Below, in pieces: positions 18,185-26,261 of a DNA stretch of 64,000 nt. Under the pieces are notes generated by a model that was not told the origin of the DNA, made no database searches, and was given only the letters and a program-made list of their open reading frames with translations. A program made the position numbers and the translations under genes. The stretch covers positions 198,114 through 262,113 of the forward strand of contig JADJKL010000012.1 in assembly GCA_016706055.1 (NCBI GenBank). The letters run 5' to 3'. This DNA is from Chitinophagaceae bacterium. GTDB lineage: Bacteria > Bacteroidota > Bacteroidia > Chitinophagales > Chitinophagaceae. Each line of letters starts with the position of its first letter. Within the stretch, counting starts at the first letter, position 1.

Positions 18185-19030
18185 ATGAACATCAACAGCA
18201 TTTGTGTATGCGGAGCTGGAACAATGGGAAATGGCATTGCACAAGCAGCAGCACAGGCAGGTTTTTCTGTAATATTATATGAATTAAACACTGCTGTTCT
18301 TGAAAAAGCAAAAAATGCTACCAGCGAAAACCTGCAAATGCTGGTAGGTAAAGAAAAAATTACTGCTGAGGAAAGAGAGAAAATAATTCTCCTCATTCAT
18401 TACACTAACGATATTCAGACTTGCCTTGCCGATGTTTTTATAGAAGCCATTGTTGAAAAAGCTGAAATAAAAATTGCTTTATTTAATCAACTGGCAGAAT
18501 TAAATCACAGCGAATGCATTTTTGCCACCAATACTTCTTCATTATCTGTAACGGCTATTGCAGAAAAAATTCAACGGCCGGAAAGAGTGATCGGCATGCA
18601 TTTTTTTAATCCTGCAACAATTATGAAATTGGTGGAAGTGGTTAATACCCCGCATACAAACGAAACAACTACTAACACCATCATGGAACTGGCAAAACAA
18701 ATGGGCAAAGTACCGGTGCTTTGCAAGGATGCGCCGGGTTTTATTGTAAACAGAGTTGCAAGATCATTTTATACAGAGACAATGAGGTTGGTGGAAGAAG
18801 GCCATGTGTCTGTTGAAGCAGCCGATAAATTATTAGAAGCATCAGGGTTTAAAATGGGGCCATTCAAACTAATGGATCTTATCGGTAATGATGTTAACTA
18901 TGCAGTAAGCTGTTCTGTTTATGAACAAATGAATAAAAATGAACGGTTCAAACCTTCCTATTTGCAGGAACAAAAAGTAAAAGAAGGAAAGCTGGGCAAA
19001 AAATCCGGTGAAGGTTTTTATAAATACTGA
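18185..19030 (+). CDS. 3-hydroxyacyl-CoA (3-hydroxybutyryl-CoA) dehydrogenase
   Basis: A 281-residue NAD-dependent dehydrogenase interconverting 3-hydroxyacyl-CoA and 3-ketoacyl-CoA in fatty acid or butanoate metabolism. The Rossmann motif CGAGTMGNGIAQAAAQAGF is at residues 8-26; ATNTSSLSVTAIA and RVIGMHFFNPATIMKLVEVV (about 136-155, with the catalytic His) and the C-terminal domain KDAPGFIVNRVARSF follow. Length and order match stand-alone Hbd/PaaH enzymes. It is preceded by TATCTTTA, a near match to the promoter element. No other beta-oxidation genes are nearby. Confidence 0.93.
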   Translation: MNINSICVCGAGTMGNGIAQAAAQAGFSVILYELNTAVLEKAKNATSENLQMLVGKEKITAEEREKIILLIHYTNDIQTCLADVFIEAIVEKAEIKIALFNQLAELNHSECIFATNTSSLSVTAIAEKIQRPERVIGMHFFNPATIMKLVEVVNTPHTNETTTNTIMELAKQMGKVPVLCKDAPGFIVNRVARSFYTETMRLVEEGHVSVEAADKLLEASGFKMGPFKLMDLIGNDVNYAVSCSVYEQMNKNERFKPSYLQEQKVKEGKLGKKSGEGFYKY

Positions 19031-19089
19031 ATTTATAATTCTCAACTCTAATTTAAAAAGCGAAAATTCGTTTCAAGAAAAGTAAATTC

Positions 19090-19110
19090 TCCCCTTCAGG
19101 GGATGGGGGT
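19090..19110. repeat. GC-rich palindromic repeat at the start of the epimerase gene
   Basis: TCCCCTTCAGGGGA followed by TGGGGG, related to the copies at 11983 and 12055. The only plausible start codon of the following gene (ATG 19103) is inside it. Confidence 0.6.
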
Positions 19111-20097
19111 ACAATACTTGTTACAGGCGGCACCGGCTTCTTAGGTTCTTATATCATCAAGCAATTGATTGAAAAAGGATATAGTGTGCGGGCAATACGC
19201 AGATCTGCTAAACTTCCATTTTGGATTCCATCAGCAATATTTGATAAAGTAGAATGGATAGAAGGTGATGTGCTGGATATTGTTGCCTTAGAAGATGCAA
19301 TGGAAGGAGTTGATACCATTATTCATTCTGCAGCAATTGTTTCTTTTGCAAGAAGAGACAGAAAAAACATGTACAAAGTAAATGTGGATGGAACCGCCAA
19401 TGTTGTAAATGTTGCACTAGAAAAAAATATTCGACGATTTGTGCATATCAGTTCTGTAGCTGCATTAGGAAGAACTGCTAATGGCGGTAATGTAAATGAA
19501 GAAAAAAGATGGGAAGAATCAAAAGTGAATACACATTATGCCATCAGCAAGTTTAAAGCAGAACTGCAAACATGGCGAGGGTTGAATGAAGGTTTAGAGG
19601 GAGTAATACTTAATCCAAGTACTATATTGGGATATGGAGATTGGCATAGCAGTAGCTGTGCAATATTCAGAAATATTTATGAAGGTTTTAAATGGTACAC
19701 TTCCGGCATCAACGGCTTTGTAGATGTAGAAGATGTTGCCAAAGCCACTATTCTTTTAATGGAAAGCACTATTACCGAGCAGCGATATATTGTTAATGGC
19801 GATAACTGGACTTTTCAAAAATTACAGGACAATATTGCAGATGCATTTGATAAAAAGAGGCCTTCTAAATTGGCAACACCATTTTTAATGAGCCTGGCTT
19901 GGAGAATTGAAAAGCTTAAATCCTTGTTTTCTGGTAAAAAGCCATTGCTCTCAAAAGAAAGTGCAAGAGTGGCCCAAAGCAAAACATTATTTGAAAACGA
20001 TAAATTACTAAAAGCAATTCCCGGTTTTTCTTTTACACCGCTTGAAGAATCTATTAAAAACGCCTCCGCAAAATATCTTACAAACATTAAGAAATAA
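19103..20097 (+). CDS. NAD-dependent epimerase/dehydratase (extended SDR), start frameshifted
   Basis: An extended short-chain dehydrogenase acting on an NAD(P)-dependent nucleotide-sugar, flavonoid-like or sterol-like substrate; the specific one is unknown. The Rossmann motif VTGGTGFLGSYIIKQL is encoded from 19120, upstream of the first in-frame ATG at 19165, so the true start is further left. No in-frame ATG, GTG or TTG exists there. ATG 19103 is out of frame by one base and is followed by a G run (19105-19109); one more G would give MGGTILVTGG. The catalytic YxxxK is HYAISKFKAE. The C-terminal half matches DUF2867-free, NAD-dependent epimerase proteins of about 330 residues. Confidence 0.75.
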
Positions 20098-20136
20098 CAA
20101 ACCCTTTGGCGTAGTTAATTTATTAGCCACAGAGAA

Positions 20137-20266
20137 ATATTGGTAGAATAAAATTTTGAATAATTTTTTTAGCCCCATCGGGGCGATATATTTAATATGC
20201 CGCCCCGATGGGGATTTTCAGCTCCTAAAAATTACCTTTACTACCAACATGTCGGCTCTACGAGCC
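20137..20266. repeat. Nested inverted-repeat element in a 325-bp gap
   Basis: The gap 20098-20422 holds no supported gene. It contains CCCCATCGGGGCG (20173-20185) paired with CGCCCCGATGGGG (20201-20213), an outer pair ATATTGGTAG (20137-20146) / CTACCAACAT (20241-20250), and a further hairpin GGCTC-TAC-GAGCC (20254-20266). The layout resembles a MITE or REP-type intergenic repeat known from many Bacteroidota. Confidence 0.7.
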
Positions 20267-20422
20267 TGGAAAAACCAAAATCAAATATCTCAGCTATTGG
20301 ATTCAAATAATAGGATGTTTTCGCACCCTGCAACTGTCTTTGTACTATTAAAGTCTTAAAAGCCGTTGTCCGTTTAATATAGCTCGGCATCATTTTATAT
20401 CTTTACGCAGTAATCAATTTCT

Positions 20423-21493
20423 ATGCAAAAACTACGTTTCTCTCTTTTTTTAATAGTAACAGCATTTTCATTAATTGCTTCGGCTCAGTTTACCATCAGC
20501 GGTATTGTTCTGGATTCTGCCAGCCGTGAACCATTATACAACGCATCTGTATTTTGCCAGAACACTACATCTGGCACAGTAACAAATAAGGAAGGAGAGT
20601 TTTCGCTTACATTGAAATCCGGAGGATATGACCTTATCTTCAGCTACACAGGTTATGGCACACAAACGATAAGAGTAACAGAAAAAGGAACATTAGAAAT
20701 CCTGTTGATAAAGGAAGAAAAAAGATTGGAAGAAGTTATTCTTACCAACACCTTTGAAGTAAAAGATGGATGGGAAAAATATGGCGACTTTTTTACCAAG
20801 AACTTTATTGGAGCTACGCCGAATTCAGCCAAATGTGTATTATTAAATCCTGAAGTGCTGAAATTCTATTTCTACAAAAAAAGTAACCGGTTAAAAATAT
20901 TGACGACAGAACCTGTGCTGATTGCTAATTATGCATTAGGTTATAATCTTCGTTATCAGCTTGACTCTTTTGTTTATTATTATAAAACGGACAATTACAT
21001 TTATCGTGGCTTTTGTTTATATACTGAAATGGAAGGTGAAGACAGTATTAAAAATGTTTGGAAAACTAACCGTGCCGTTGCCTACGAAGGTTCAAAGTTG
21101 CATTTTATGCGCAGCTATTACGATAGTTCCGTTTACGAAGATGGTTGGGTAATAGACATGCTGGATGAAAAAGAGGATAAGAAATTTAACCGGGTAACAA
21201 ATCCTTACGATTCTCTTTATTACGGAGCTTTGGACAGTACATTGCAAATTGAATTCTGGTATCCAAGAGTTTTAAGTATTGCTTACACCAATAAAAAACC
21301 AGAGCCTGAATACCTGAAGAAAATGAATCTGCCGAAAAATGTTGAATACCCAATTTCTTACATTGAAGTATTAAATACGATTGCCGTAACTGAAAATGGA
21401 TATTACTACGATCAAAAGGATTGGATAAATCAGGGTTATTGGAGTTGGAAGAATGTTGGCGACCAGTTGCCGTATGATTATTGGCCGGATTAA
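20423..21493 (+). CDS. Exported carboxypeptidase-like regulatory domain protein
   Basis: A 356-residue protein with a signal peptide (MQKLRFSLFLIVTAFSLIASAQ). Residues about 23-95 form a carboxypeptidase regulatory-like beta-sandwich (FTISGIVLDSASREPLYNAS, TNKEGEFSLTLKSGGYDLIF) like those at the N-terminus of SusC and TonB receptors, but no plug or barrel follows. The remaining region, rich in Tyr, Trp and Lys, is unrecognised; many Bacteroidota have such stand-alone surface proteins. The near-consensus TATCTTTA element at about 20398 may drive it. It converges on lpxD with a 2-bp gap. Confidence 0.7.
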   Translation: MQKLRFSLFLIVTAFSLIASAQFTISGIVLDSASREPLYNASVFCQNTTSGTVTNKEGEFSLTLKSGGYDLIFSYTGYGTQTIRVTEKGTLEILLIKEEKRLEEVILTNTFEVKDGWEKYGDFFTKNFIGATPNSAKCVLLNPEVLKFYFYKKSNRLKILTTEPVLIANYALGYNLRYQLDSFVYYYKTDNYIYRGFCLYTEMEGEDSIKNVWKTNRAVAYEGSKLHFMRSYYDSSVYEDGWVIDMLDEKEDKKFNRVTNPYDSLYYGALDSTLQIEFWYPRVLSIAYTNKKPEPEYLKKMNLPKNVEYPISYIEVLNTIAVTENGYYYDQKDWINQGYWSWKNVGDQLPYDYWPD

Positions 21494-21495
21494 GT

Positions 21496-22440
21496 TTATT
21501 TCCCCATTACCTTGTCCCATAACTGCGGTATTCTTTTTATCCAAACCAATTCCCGTCTTGCCGCACCAGCATCCTGTGCAGGAGCACCCCAATATGTTTT
21601 ATTGCCTTCCAGATTATTACTTACCCCCGTTCTTCCTAACAAAACAGCATTGGCTCCAATAGTTAGTGTTTTGTTTACAATAACCTGACCCCAGAGAGTA
21701 ACATTGTCTTCAATAGTTACCACACCTGCTATAACTACATTGGCAGCAAGCAGGCAGTTTTTACCAATTACTGTGTCATGCCCTATGTGAATCATGTTAT
21801 CCATTTTGGTTCCAGCGCCAATGATGGTATCATGGCTTACGCCTCTGTCAATTGTACAATTAGCTCCTATTTCCACCGCATCTTCAATAATAACTCGTCC
21901 GCAACTATTCATTTTTTTGTAGTGAATATCTCTGTTTGTTTTCTTATTGTAATAAAAAGCATCGCTGCCAATAACGGTTCCTGCCTGAATGATAACATTA
22001 TCACCAACGATGCAATAATCGAGGATTGTTACATTCGGATATATGATACAATTGTTTCCAATCGATACATGATTACCAACAAATGCACCGGGCATAATAA
22101 CTGTTCCCTCACCAACAGAAGAAGTATCACTTATCGCTTTCATTGATGGAACAAACGGTCTGTAAAAATTCACAATCTTTAAATAAGCTTCAAAAGGATC
22201 ATCAACAATCAGTAATGCTTTGTCTTCGGGAATTTCTGTTTCGGTATTGATGATTATAAATGTAGCCGCAGAGTTTAAACAAGTTGAATAATACTTTGGA
22301 TGATCTACAAAAACCAAATCGCCTTTCTCTACTTTGTGAATTTCATTGATACCCGTTGCACTTCCATTTACATTTCCTTTTAGCTCAGCACCGATCAATT
22401 GAGCAATGGTAGTAACAGGAACAGGAGTTTCAAATCGCAT
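21496..22440 (-). CDS. lpxD: UDP-3-O-acylglucosamine N-acyltransferase
   Basis: LpxD adds the N-linked hydroxyacyl chain in lipid A synthesis, in the cytoplasm. ATG 22440 gives MRFETPVPVTTIAQLIGAEL and a protein of 314 residues, near the length of short Bacteroidota LpxD forms. The N-terminal uridine-binding domain (about 1-100) precedes a left-handed beta helix of hexapeptide repeats (SVGEGTVIMPGAFVGNHVSI onward) with the catalytic-type His in HIGHDTVIG. An upstream start at 22479 is rejected because it lies at the predicted transcription start. No other lpx genes are adjacent. Confidence 0.9.
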   Translation of the reverse strand: MRFETPVPVTTIAQLIGAELKGNVNGSATGINEIHKVEKGDLVFVDHPKYYSTCLNSAATFIIINTETEIPEDKALLIVDDPFEAYLKIVNFYRPFVPSMKAISDTSSVGEGTVIMPGAFVGNHVSIGNNCIIYPNVTILDYCIVGDNVIIQAGTVIGSDAFYYNKKTNRDIHYKKMNSCGRVIIEDAVEIGANCTIDRGVSHDTIIGAGTKMDNMIHIGHDTVIGKNCLLAANVVIAGVVTIEDNVTLWGQVIVNKTLTIGANAVLLGRTGVSNNLEGNKTYWGAPAQDAGAARRELVWIKRIPQLWDKVMGK

Positions 22441-22455
22441 AGTTTGTTTTTTAAA

Positions 22456-22488
22456 ACGCCAATATCTGGCGTAGTTCAAACAAAGGTA
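22456..22488 (-). promoter_or_regulatory. lpxD promoter with leader hairpin
   Basis: TACCTTTG (22481-22488 on the minus strand) is an exact TAnnTTTG element 40 nt before ATG 22440. Immediately downstream, ACGCCA and TGGCGT (arms 22456-22461 and 22467-22472) form a hairpin at the very 5' end of the predicted transcript, or an operator. Confidence 0.5.
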
Positions 22489-22885
22489 GTAAGCTATTTA
22501 TTGAAAATAATAATCATAAAGGGACGAATTCATGCTTTTTTACCATTCTTGTAGTAAGTTTTTATAAACTATTTTTTACCATTTTATGCATTGTTTTTTA
22601 TGCATTCTGTTGATAGTAAAAAATGAAAATGAATGTAAATCACTTTTCGATTTTTTAAAAATATAAAAAAACACAACAAGCTACAAACCTTAACTGTCCT
22701 ATGTTATATCAGTTACAAAAAACAATACCATAAAAAATATTTTATAAAAAAGGATTTACACTTTTATAAAACATAATTTTTTTATTCAATTTTAGGTCAT
22801 GCTTATCCACAGCACAGTTTAAAATGTTAATAAAATAAATGGAAAAAATTTTCTAGTTACTGAAAATTCTTTTTAATATTGTGTA

Positions 22886-22957
22886 GGGAAATTTATTTCC
22901 CTGTACTTACTAACCCATCCATATATTAATCCCTCTGGTACTCCAGGGGGGTTTTTT
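22886..22957 (+). ncRNA. Candidate small RNA of about 70 nt
   Basis: TAATATTG (22874-22881, one mismatch to TAnnTTTG) is followed by a hairpin GGGAAA/TTTCCC (arms within 22885-22902) and then by a terminator-like hairpin with six T (22931-22957), with no coding frame between. This is a prediction from layout only; no known RNA family is recognised. Confidence 0.3.
22931..22957 (+). terminator. Rho-independent terminator in the AT-rich gap
   Basis: CCCTCTGG (22931-22938), loop TACT, CCAGGGGG (22943-22950, one G-U pair), then G and six T. No protein gene ends just upstream on this strand, so it suggests an unannotated transcript. Confidence 0.7.
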
Positions 22958-23132
22958 ATTGCAACAAATTTATTTCTCACTAACCTGCCTGCTGGTAAGC
23001 AGGGACACCAAGCTCACAAAGTTTTATTTTATATAGCCTTCGTTATTTTCTTAGTGAACTTAGTGCCTTTGTGGGAAAGAAATACAGAATTGATTAATTA
23101 AGATACCTTTACAAAAATCTAAAAAATAGTAC

Positions 23133-24008
23133 ATGCTGAAATCAATGACAGGGTTTGGAAGAGCCGAAAAAAATGTAGGTGATAAAACATTTCTGGTAGA
23201 TATAAAATCACTTAACGGAAAACAATTTGAACTGCAACTACGACTACCTTCTATCTTACGACCTTTTGAATTTGACATCCGACGCATTTTATCCGGACAG
23301 CTTAGTCGTGGTAGTGTAGACTGTAACATCAGCTTGAAAGACACCGGCAATGCTAAGCCAGTAACTATTAATACAGACCTTGCTAAAGCATATTTTAAAC
23401 CATTGTCAGAATTGTCTACTACATTGGGTCTTGATGCTTCGAATATATTAAGCACATTGGTAAAACTGCCTGAAGTTATTACTCCAAGCAGCGAAACCTT
23501 ATCAGATGATGAATGGAAAGACTTTCAAACTGTATTAGGAGCAGCTATTGATGCTTTAAATAAACATCGGCTTAATGAAGGAGCAATGATCGAACAGGAC
23601 TTGCTGAGCCGCATTGCTAATATTGAAAAGCAGCAAACCGAAGTAATTAAACTGGAACCACTTCGCCAGCAAAAAATAAGAGAGGGTATTACCCGCCTTT
23701 TAGAAGAAAATGTAGGTAAGGAAAATTATGACGGCAACAGGCTGGAACAAGAGCTTATTTATTATATCGAAAAAATAGACATTACTGAAGAACAGGTTCG
23801 CCTGAAAAACCATTGCGATTATTTTAAATCATTGTTAGCGGATGCGGAAGAAGCCAAGGGGAAGAAGCTATCATTCGTTTTACAGGAAATAGGCCGGGAA
23901 ATAAACACCACCGGTTCTAAAGCCTATGACGCTACCATACAAAAATGTGTGGTGATGATGAAGGATGAATTGGAAAAAGCGAAGGAACAGGTTTTAAATG
24001 CGCTGTAA
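23133..24008 (+). CDS. YicC family endoribonuclease-like protein
   Basis: A 291-residue YicC-type protein; in E. coli YicC has been linked to RNA decay. The N-terminus MLKSMTGFGRAEKNVGD and the conserved SLNGKQFELQLRLPSILRPFE (N/KxLNxR-type region) are diagnostic, and the C-terminal DUF1732-like part ends with QEIGREINTTGSKAYDATIQ, the most conserved block. The near-consensus TACCTTTA element lies about 25 nt before the start. The gldH gene follows closely, so they may share a transcript. Confidence 0.93.
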   Translation: MLKSMTGFGRAEKNVGDKTFLVDIKSLNGKQFELQLRLPSILRPFEFDIRRILSGQLSRGSVDCNISLKDTGNAKPVTINTDLAKAYFKPLSELSTTLGLDASNILSTLVKLPEVITPSSETLSDDEWKDFQTVLGAAIDALNKHRLNEGAMIEQDLLSRIANIEKQQTEVIKLEPLRQQKIREGITRLLEENVGKENYDGNRLEQELIYYIEKIDITEEQVRLKNHCDYFKSLLADAEEAKGKKLSFVLQEIGREINTTGSKAYDATIQKCVVMMKDELEKAKEQVLNAL

Positions 24009-24036
24009 CTGAACTTTAAAATCATATCTTCTTGAT

Positions 24037-24044
24037 TACATTTG
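24037..24044 (+). promoter_or_regulatory. TACATTTG promoter element for gldH
   Basis: An exact TAnnTTTG element 14 nt before TTG 24059; it rules out the earlier TTG at 24032 as a start for this transcript. Confidence 0.5.
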
Positions 24045-24058
24045 TAAAAACAATTTTC

Positions 24059-24553
24059 TTGAAAAAAGTACGATTGATTCTTACTGGTTTATTAGTTGTT
24101 GCCATTGTGCAATTATCTTTCACCTCTTGCAAACATGTCGACCTGTTCGAAAAATCGGTAACGCTGCCGGGTCATAAATGGGATAACACTTACAAACCCT
24201 CTTTTACATTTAATATAAAAGACACCACTTCAGCTTATAACTTATTTATTGTGCTTAGGCATAATGATAAGTACAACTTTAATAACATCTACCTGAACCT
24301 TATTACAAAACAACCCGGGCAAGACACTACACAAAAAGCCAGATATGATCTTACACTGGCTACCGATGAAGAAGGTTGGAGAGGGACAGGCATGGATGAT
24401 ATTTATGAGCACCGCATACCACTTACACCCGCCAATCAGCAATTCCGGTTTAGAAAACCAGGAGACTATACTTTTACATTGGAGCAAATAATGCGGGAAA
24501 ATCCCCTTAGAAATGTATTGAATGTAGGATTGCGGATTGAAAAGAAACAATAA
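24059..24553 (+). CDS. gldH: Gliding motility lipoprotein GldH
   Basis: GldH is a lipoprotein required for gliding in Flavobacterium and is widely conserved in the phylum. The protein has a lipoprotein signal (KKVRLILTGLLVVAIVQLSF, lipobox TSC) followed by the typical GldH region: LPGHKWDNTYKPSFTFNIKD, then LFIVLRHNDKYNFNNIYLNL and, near the C-terminus, FTLEQIMRENPLRNVLNVGL. A TTG at 24059 is chosen as start, because the TAnnTTTG element at 24037-24044 overlaps a TTG at 24032. It is immediately upstream of a sensor kinase gene. Confidence 0.88.
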   Translation: MKKVRLILTGLLVVAIVQLSFTSCKHVDLFEKSVTLPGHKWDNTYKPSFTFNIKDTTSAYNLFIVLRHNDKYNFNNIYLNLITKQPGQDTTQKARYDLTLATDEEGWRGTGMDDIYEHRIPLTPANQQFRFRKPGDYTFTLEQIMRENPLRNVLNVGLRIEKKQ

Positions 24554-24568
24554 TCGCATCTTTGCAGC

Positions 24569-25557
24569 ATGCCCGACGCTAGCAGAAGAACTATTCGCCG
24601 CACAACCGTTATTTACTGGATGCTTTTGATTTATATCATAGCTGCTTTGGCTTGGTGGTTTATTTCATTAGAAAAGCAAAACACAAGAATTGCACAACTT
24701 CAGTATAATTCAATAAATATTGAAAAGAATTCTCTTTCTCCATCACAATTAACGGATAAGACATTTGCAATAGATAAAGAAGTAAAAAAAACACCTGGAA
24801 ATATGTTGCAGAAGGAATTTCTTTCCTTATCCTTATTTTAATCGGTGCTGTATTTGTGTACCGTTCTATCAGTCGTCAATTAAAAATACAACAGCAGCAA
24901 CAGAATTTCATGATGGCGATTACTCATGAATTAAAAACGCCAATTTCTGTTGCCCGGTTAAACCTGGAAACCTTACAGAAATACAACCTGGATGAAGAAA
25001 AGAAACAAAAGATTATCCGCACTACATTGGATGAAACCTCCCGACTGGATTTTTTAACGAATAATATTTTAGTGGCGGCTCAGTTAGAAAGCAACAACTT
25101 TAAAGCAGAGAAAGAAGAACTTGATTTGACGGCTTTACTAAAAGATTGCATTCGTCAATTTAGCAACCGCTTTCCAGAAAGAGATTTTACAGAAGAAATA
25201 GAAGCCGATACAGATATTAAAGGCGATTCACTACTATTGCAAATGTTGATTAATAACCTGCTGGAAAATGCCGCAAAATATTCGCCTAAAGGCTCGCCAA
25301 TCAGTACCAGTTTGAAAAAAATCAGATCAGGAATAGAATTACAGATAAAAGATGAAGGTATAGGAATCGACCAAGCGGAAAAAGATAAAATATTCAATAA
25401 ATTTTATCGCATTGGCAGCGAAGCCACCCGTAAAACAAAAGGGACCGGCTTGGGTCTTTACCTTTGCCGTAAAATAGCCAAAGATCATAATGGCGACATT
25501 ACGATGACAAACAATGAACCACAGGGCAGTATTTTTGCCGTTACTTTTAAATCATGA
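24569..25557 (+). CDS. Sensor histidine kinase, frameshifted as sequenced
   Basis: A membrane-bound sensor kinase. The N-terminal frame has one membrane helix (about residues 13-32) and a short periplasmic part. It breaks at a run of eight A (24784-24791); nine A would continue as KKNTWKYVAEGISF with a second membrane helix ending at VFVYRSISRQLK. The second frame has the DHp H-box MAITHELKTPISVARLNLE, the N-box NNLLENAAKYSPKGSP, the G1 box DEGIGI and the G2 box KGTGLGLYLCRKIAKDHNG. The stop overlaps the response regulator start (ATGA), so the pair is translationally coupled. The short sensing region gives no clue to the signal. Confidence 0.88.
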
Positions 25558-26261
25558 ATGCAGAGAAGAAAACATCAATCTTACTGGTAGAAGATGAAGA
25601 AAATCTACATGAAGCCTTAAAGCTTAACCTAGAACTGGAAGGCTATGAAGTAACCTCAGCTATGGATGGAGCTGCGGCATTAAAAGCAGTTCAGTCAGAA
25701 TATTTCGACCTTATTATTATGGATGTAATGCTCCCTGAAATGGACGGAATTACAGTTACAGAAACTGTTCGTATCAGTAACAATGAAGTGCCCATTTTAA
25801 TTCTTAGTGCCAAAAACAGCAGTGCAGACAGAGTGCTTGGATTAAAAAAAGGAGCTGATGATTATTTGACCAAACCTTTTAACCTTGAAGAACTGTTACT
25901 GAGAGTTCACAAACTCATTAATAAGAATAAAAAGCTACAGGACAAATCAACTATCGGTGATTCATTTTCATTTGGTGGCAACAGTATAGATTTTAAAGCA
26001 CAGGAAGCCATAAAAGCGAATGGAGAGAAAATTCAACTAAGTAAGAAAGAAACGATGCTGTTGAAATTACTAATAGAAAATAAAAATGAAGTAGTTCCCA
26101 GAGAAAAAATCCTACAATCTGTTTGGGGCTACAATGTGTACCCAACTACCAGAACCATTGATAACTTTATTCTCAACTTTAGAAAATATTTTGAAGAAGA
26201 CAGCCGTAACCCAAAGTATTTCCATTCTGTAAGAGGCGTAGGTTATAAATACTCAGAGTAA
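25554..26261 (+). CDS. OmpR-family response regulator
   Basis: A 235-residue DNA-binding response regulator, partner of the upstream kinase (4-bp overlap). The receiver domain (about 8-120) has the acidic pair EDEE, the phospho-acceptor Asp in DLIIMDVMLPEMDG and the Lys in ILSAKNSS. The C-terminal winged helix (about 135-235) has LSKKETMLLKLLIENKNEVV and TRTIDNFILNFRKYFEEDSR, typical OmpR/PhoB recognition features. The targets are unknown. It ends in a 9-bp overlap with the convergent batD gene. Confidence 0.95.
   Translation: MNAEKKTSILLVEDEENLHEALKLNLELEGYEVTSAMDGAAALKAVQSEYFDLIIMDVMLPEMDGITVTETVRISNNEVPILILSAKNSSADRVLGLKKGADDYLTKPFNLEELLLRVHKLINKNKKLQDKSTIGDSFSFGGNSIDFKAQEAIKANGEKIQLSKKETMLLKLLIENKNEVVPREKILQSVWGYNVYPTTRTIDNFILNFRKYFEEDSRNPKYFHSVRGVGYKYSE

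Larger units (their letters stand above)
22441..23132. other. AT-rich gene-free region with one DnaA box
   Basis: About 690 bp between the divergent lpxD and yicC genes has no supported coding frame. It is strongly AT-rich (22500-22880) and holds TTATCCACA at 22803-22811, a perfect DnaA-box match, plus two copies of TTTTATGCATT near 22581-22606. A candidate small RNA lies at 22886-22957. The right part (22980-23085) contains CACAAAG/CTTTGTG repeats and a short hairpin CCTGC/GCAGG. One DnaA box is too little to call an origin. Confidence 0.45.

Noticed and set aside
20156..20359. Small open frame in the 20.1-20.4 kb gap
   Set aside because: It is made largely of the inverted-repeat element and has no recognisable start signal or family.
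22803..22811. DnaA box as an origin of replication
   Set aside because: Only one perfect box and no neighbouring dnaA, dnaN or box cluster; kept as an observation, not called as oriC.
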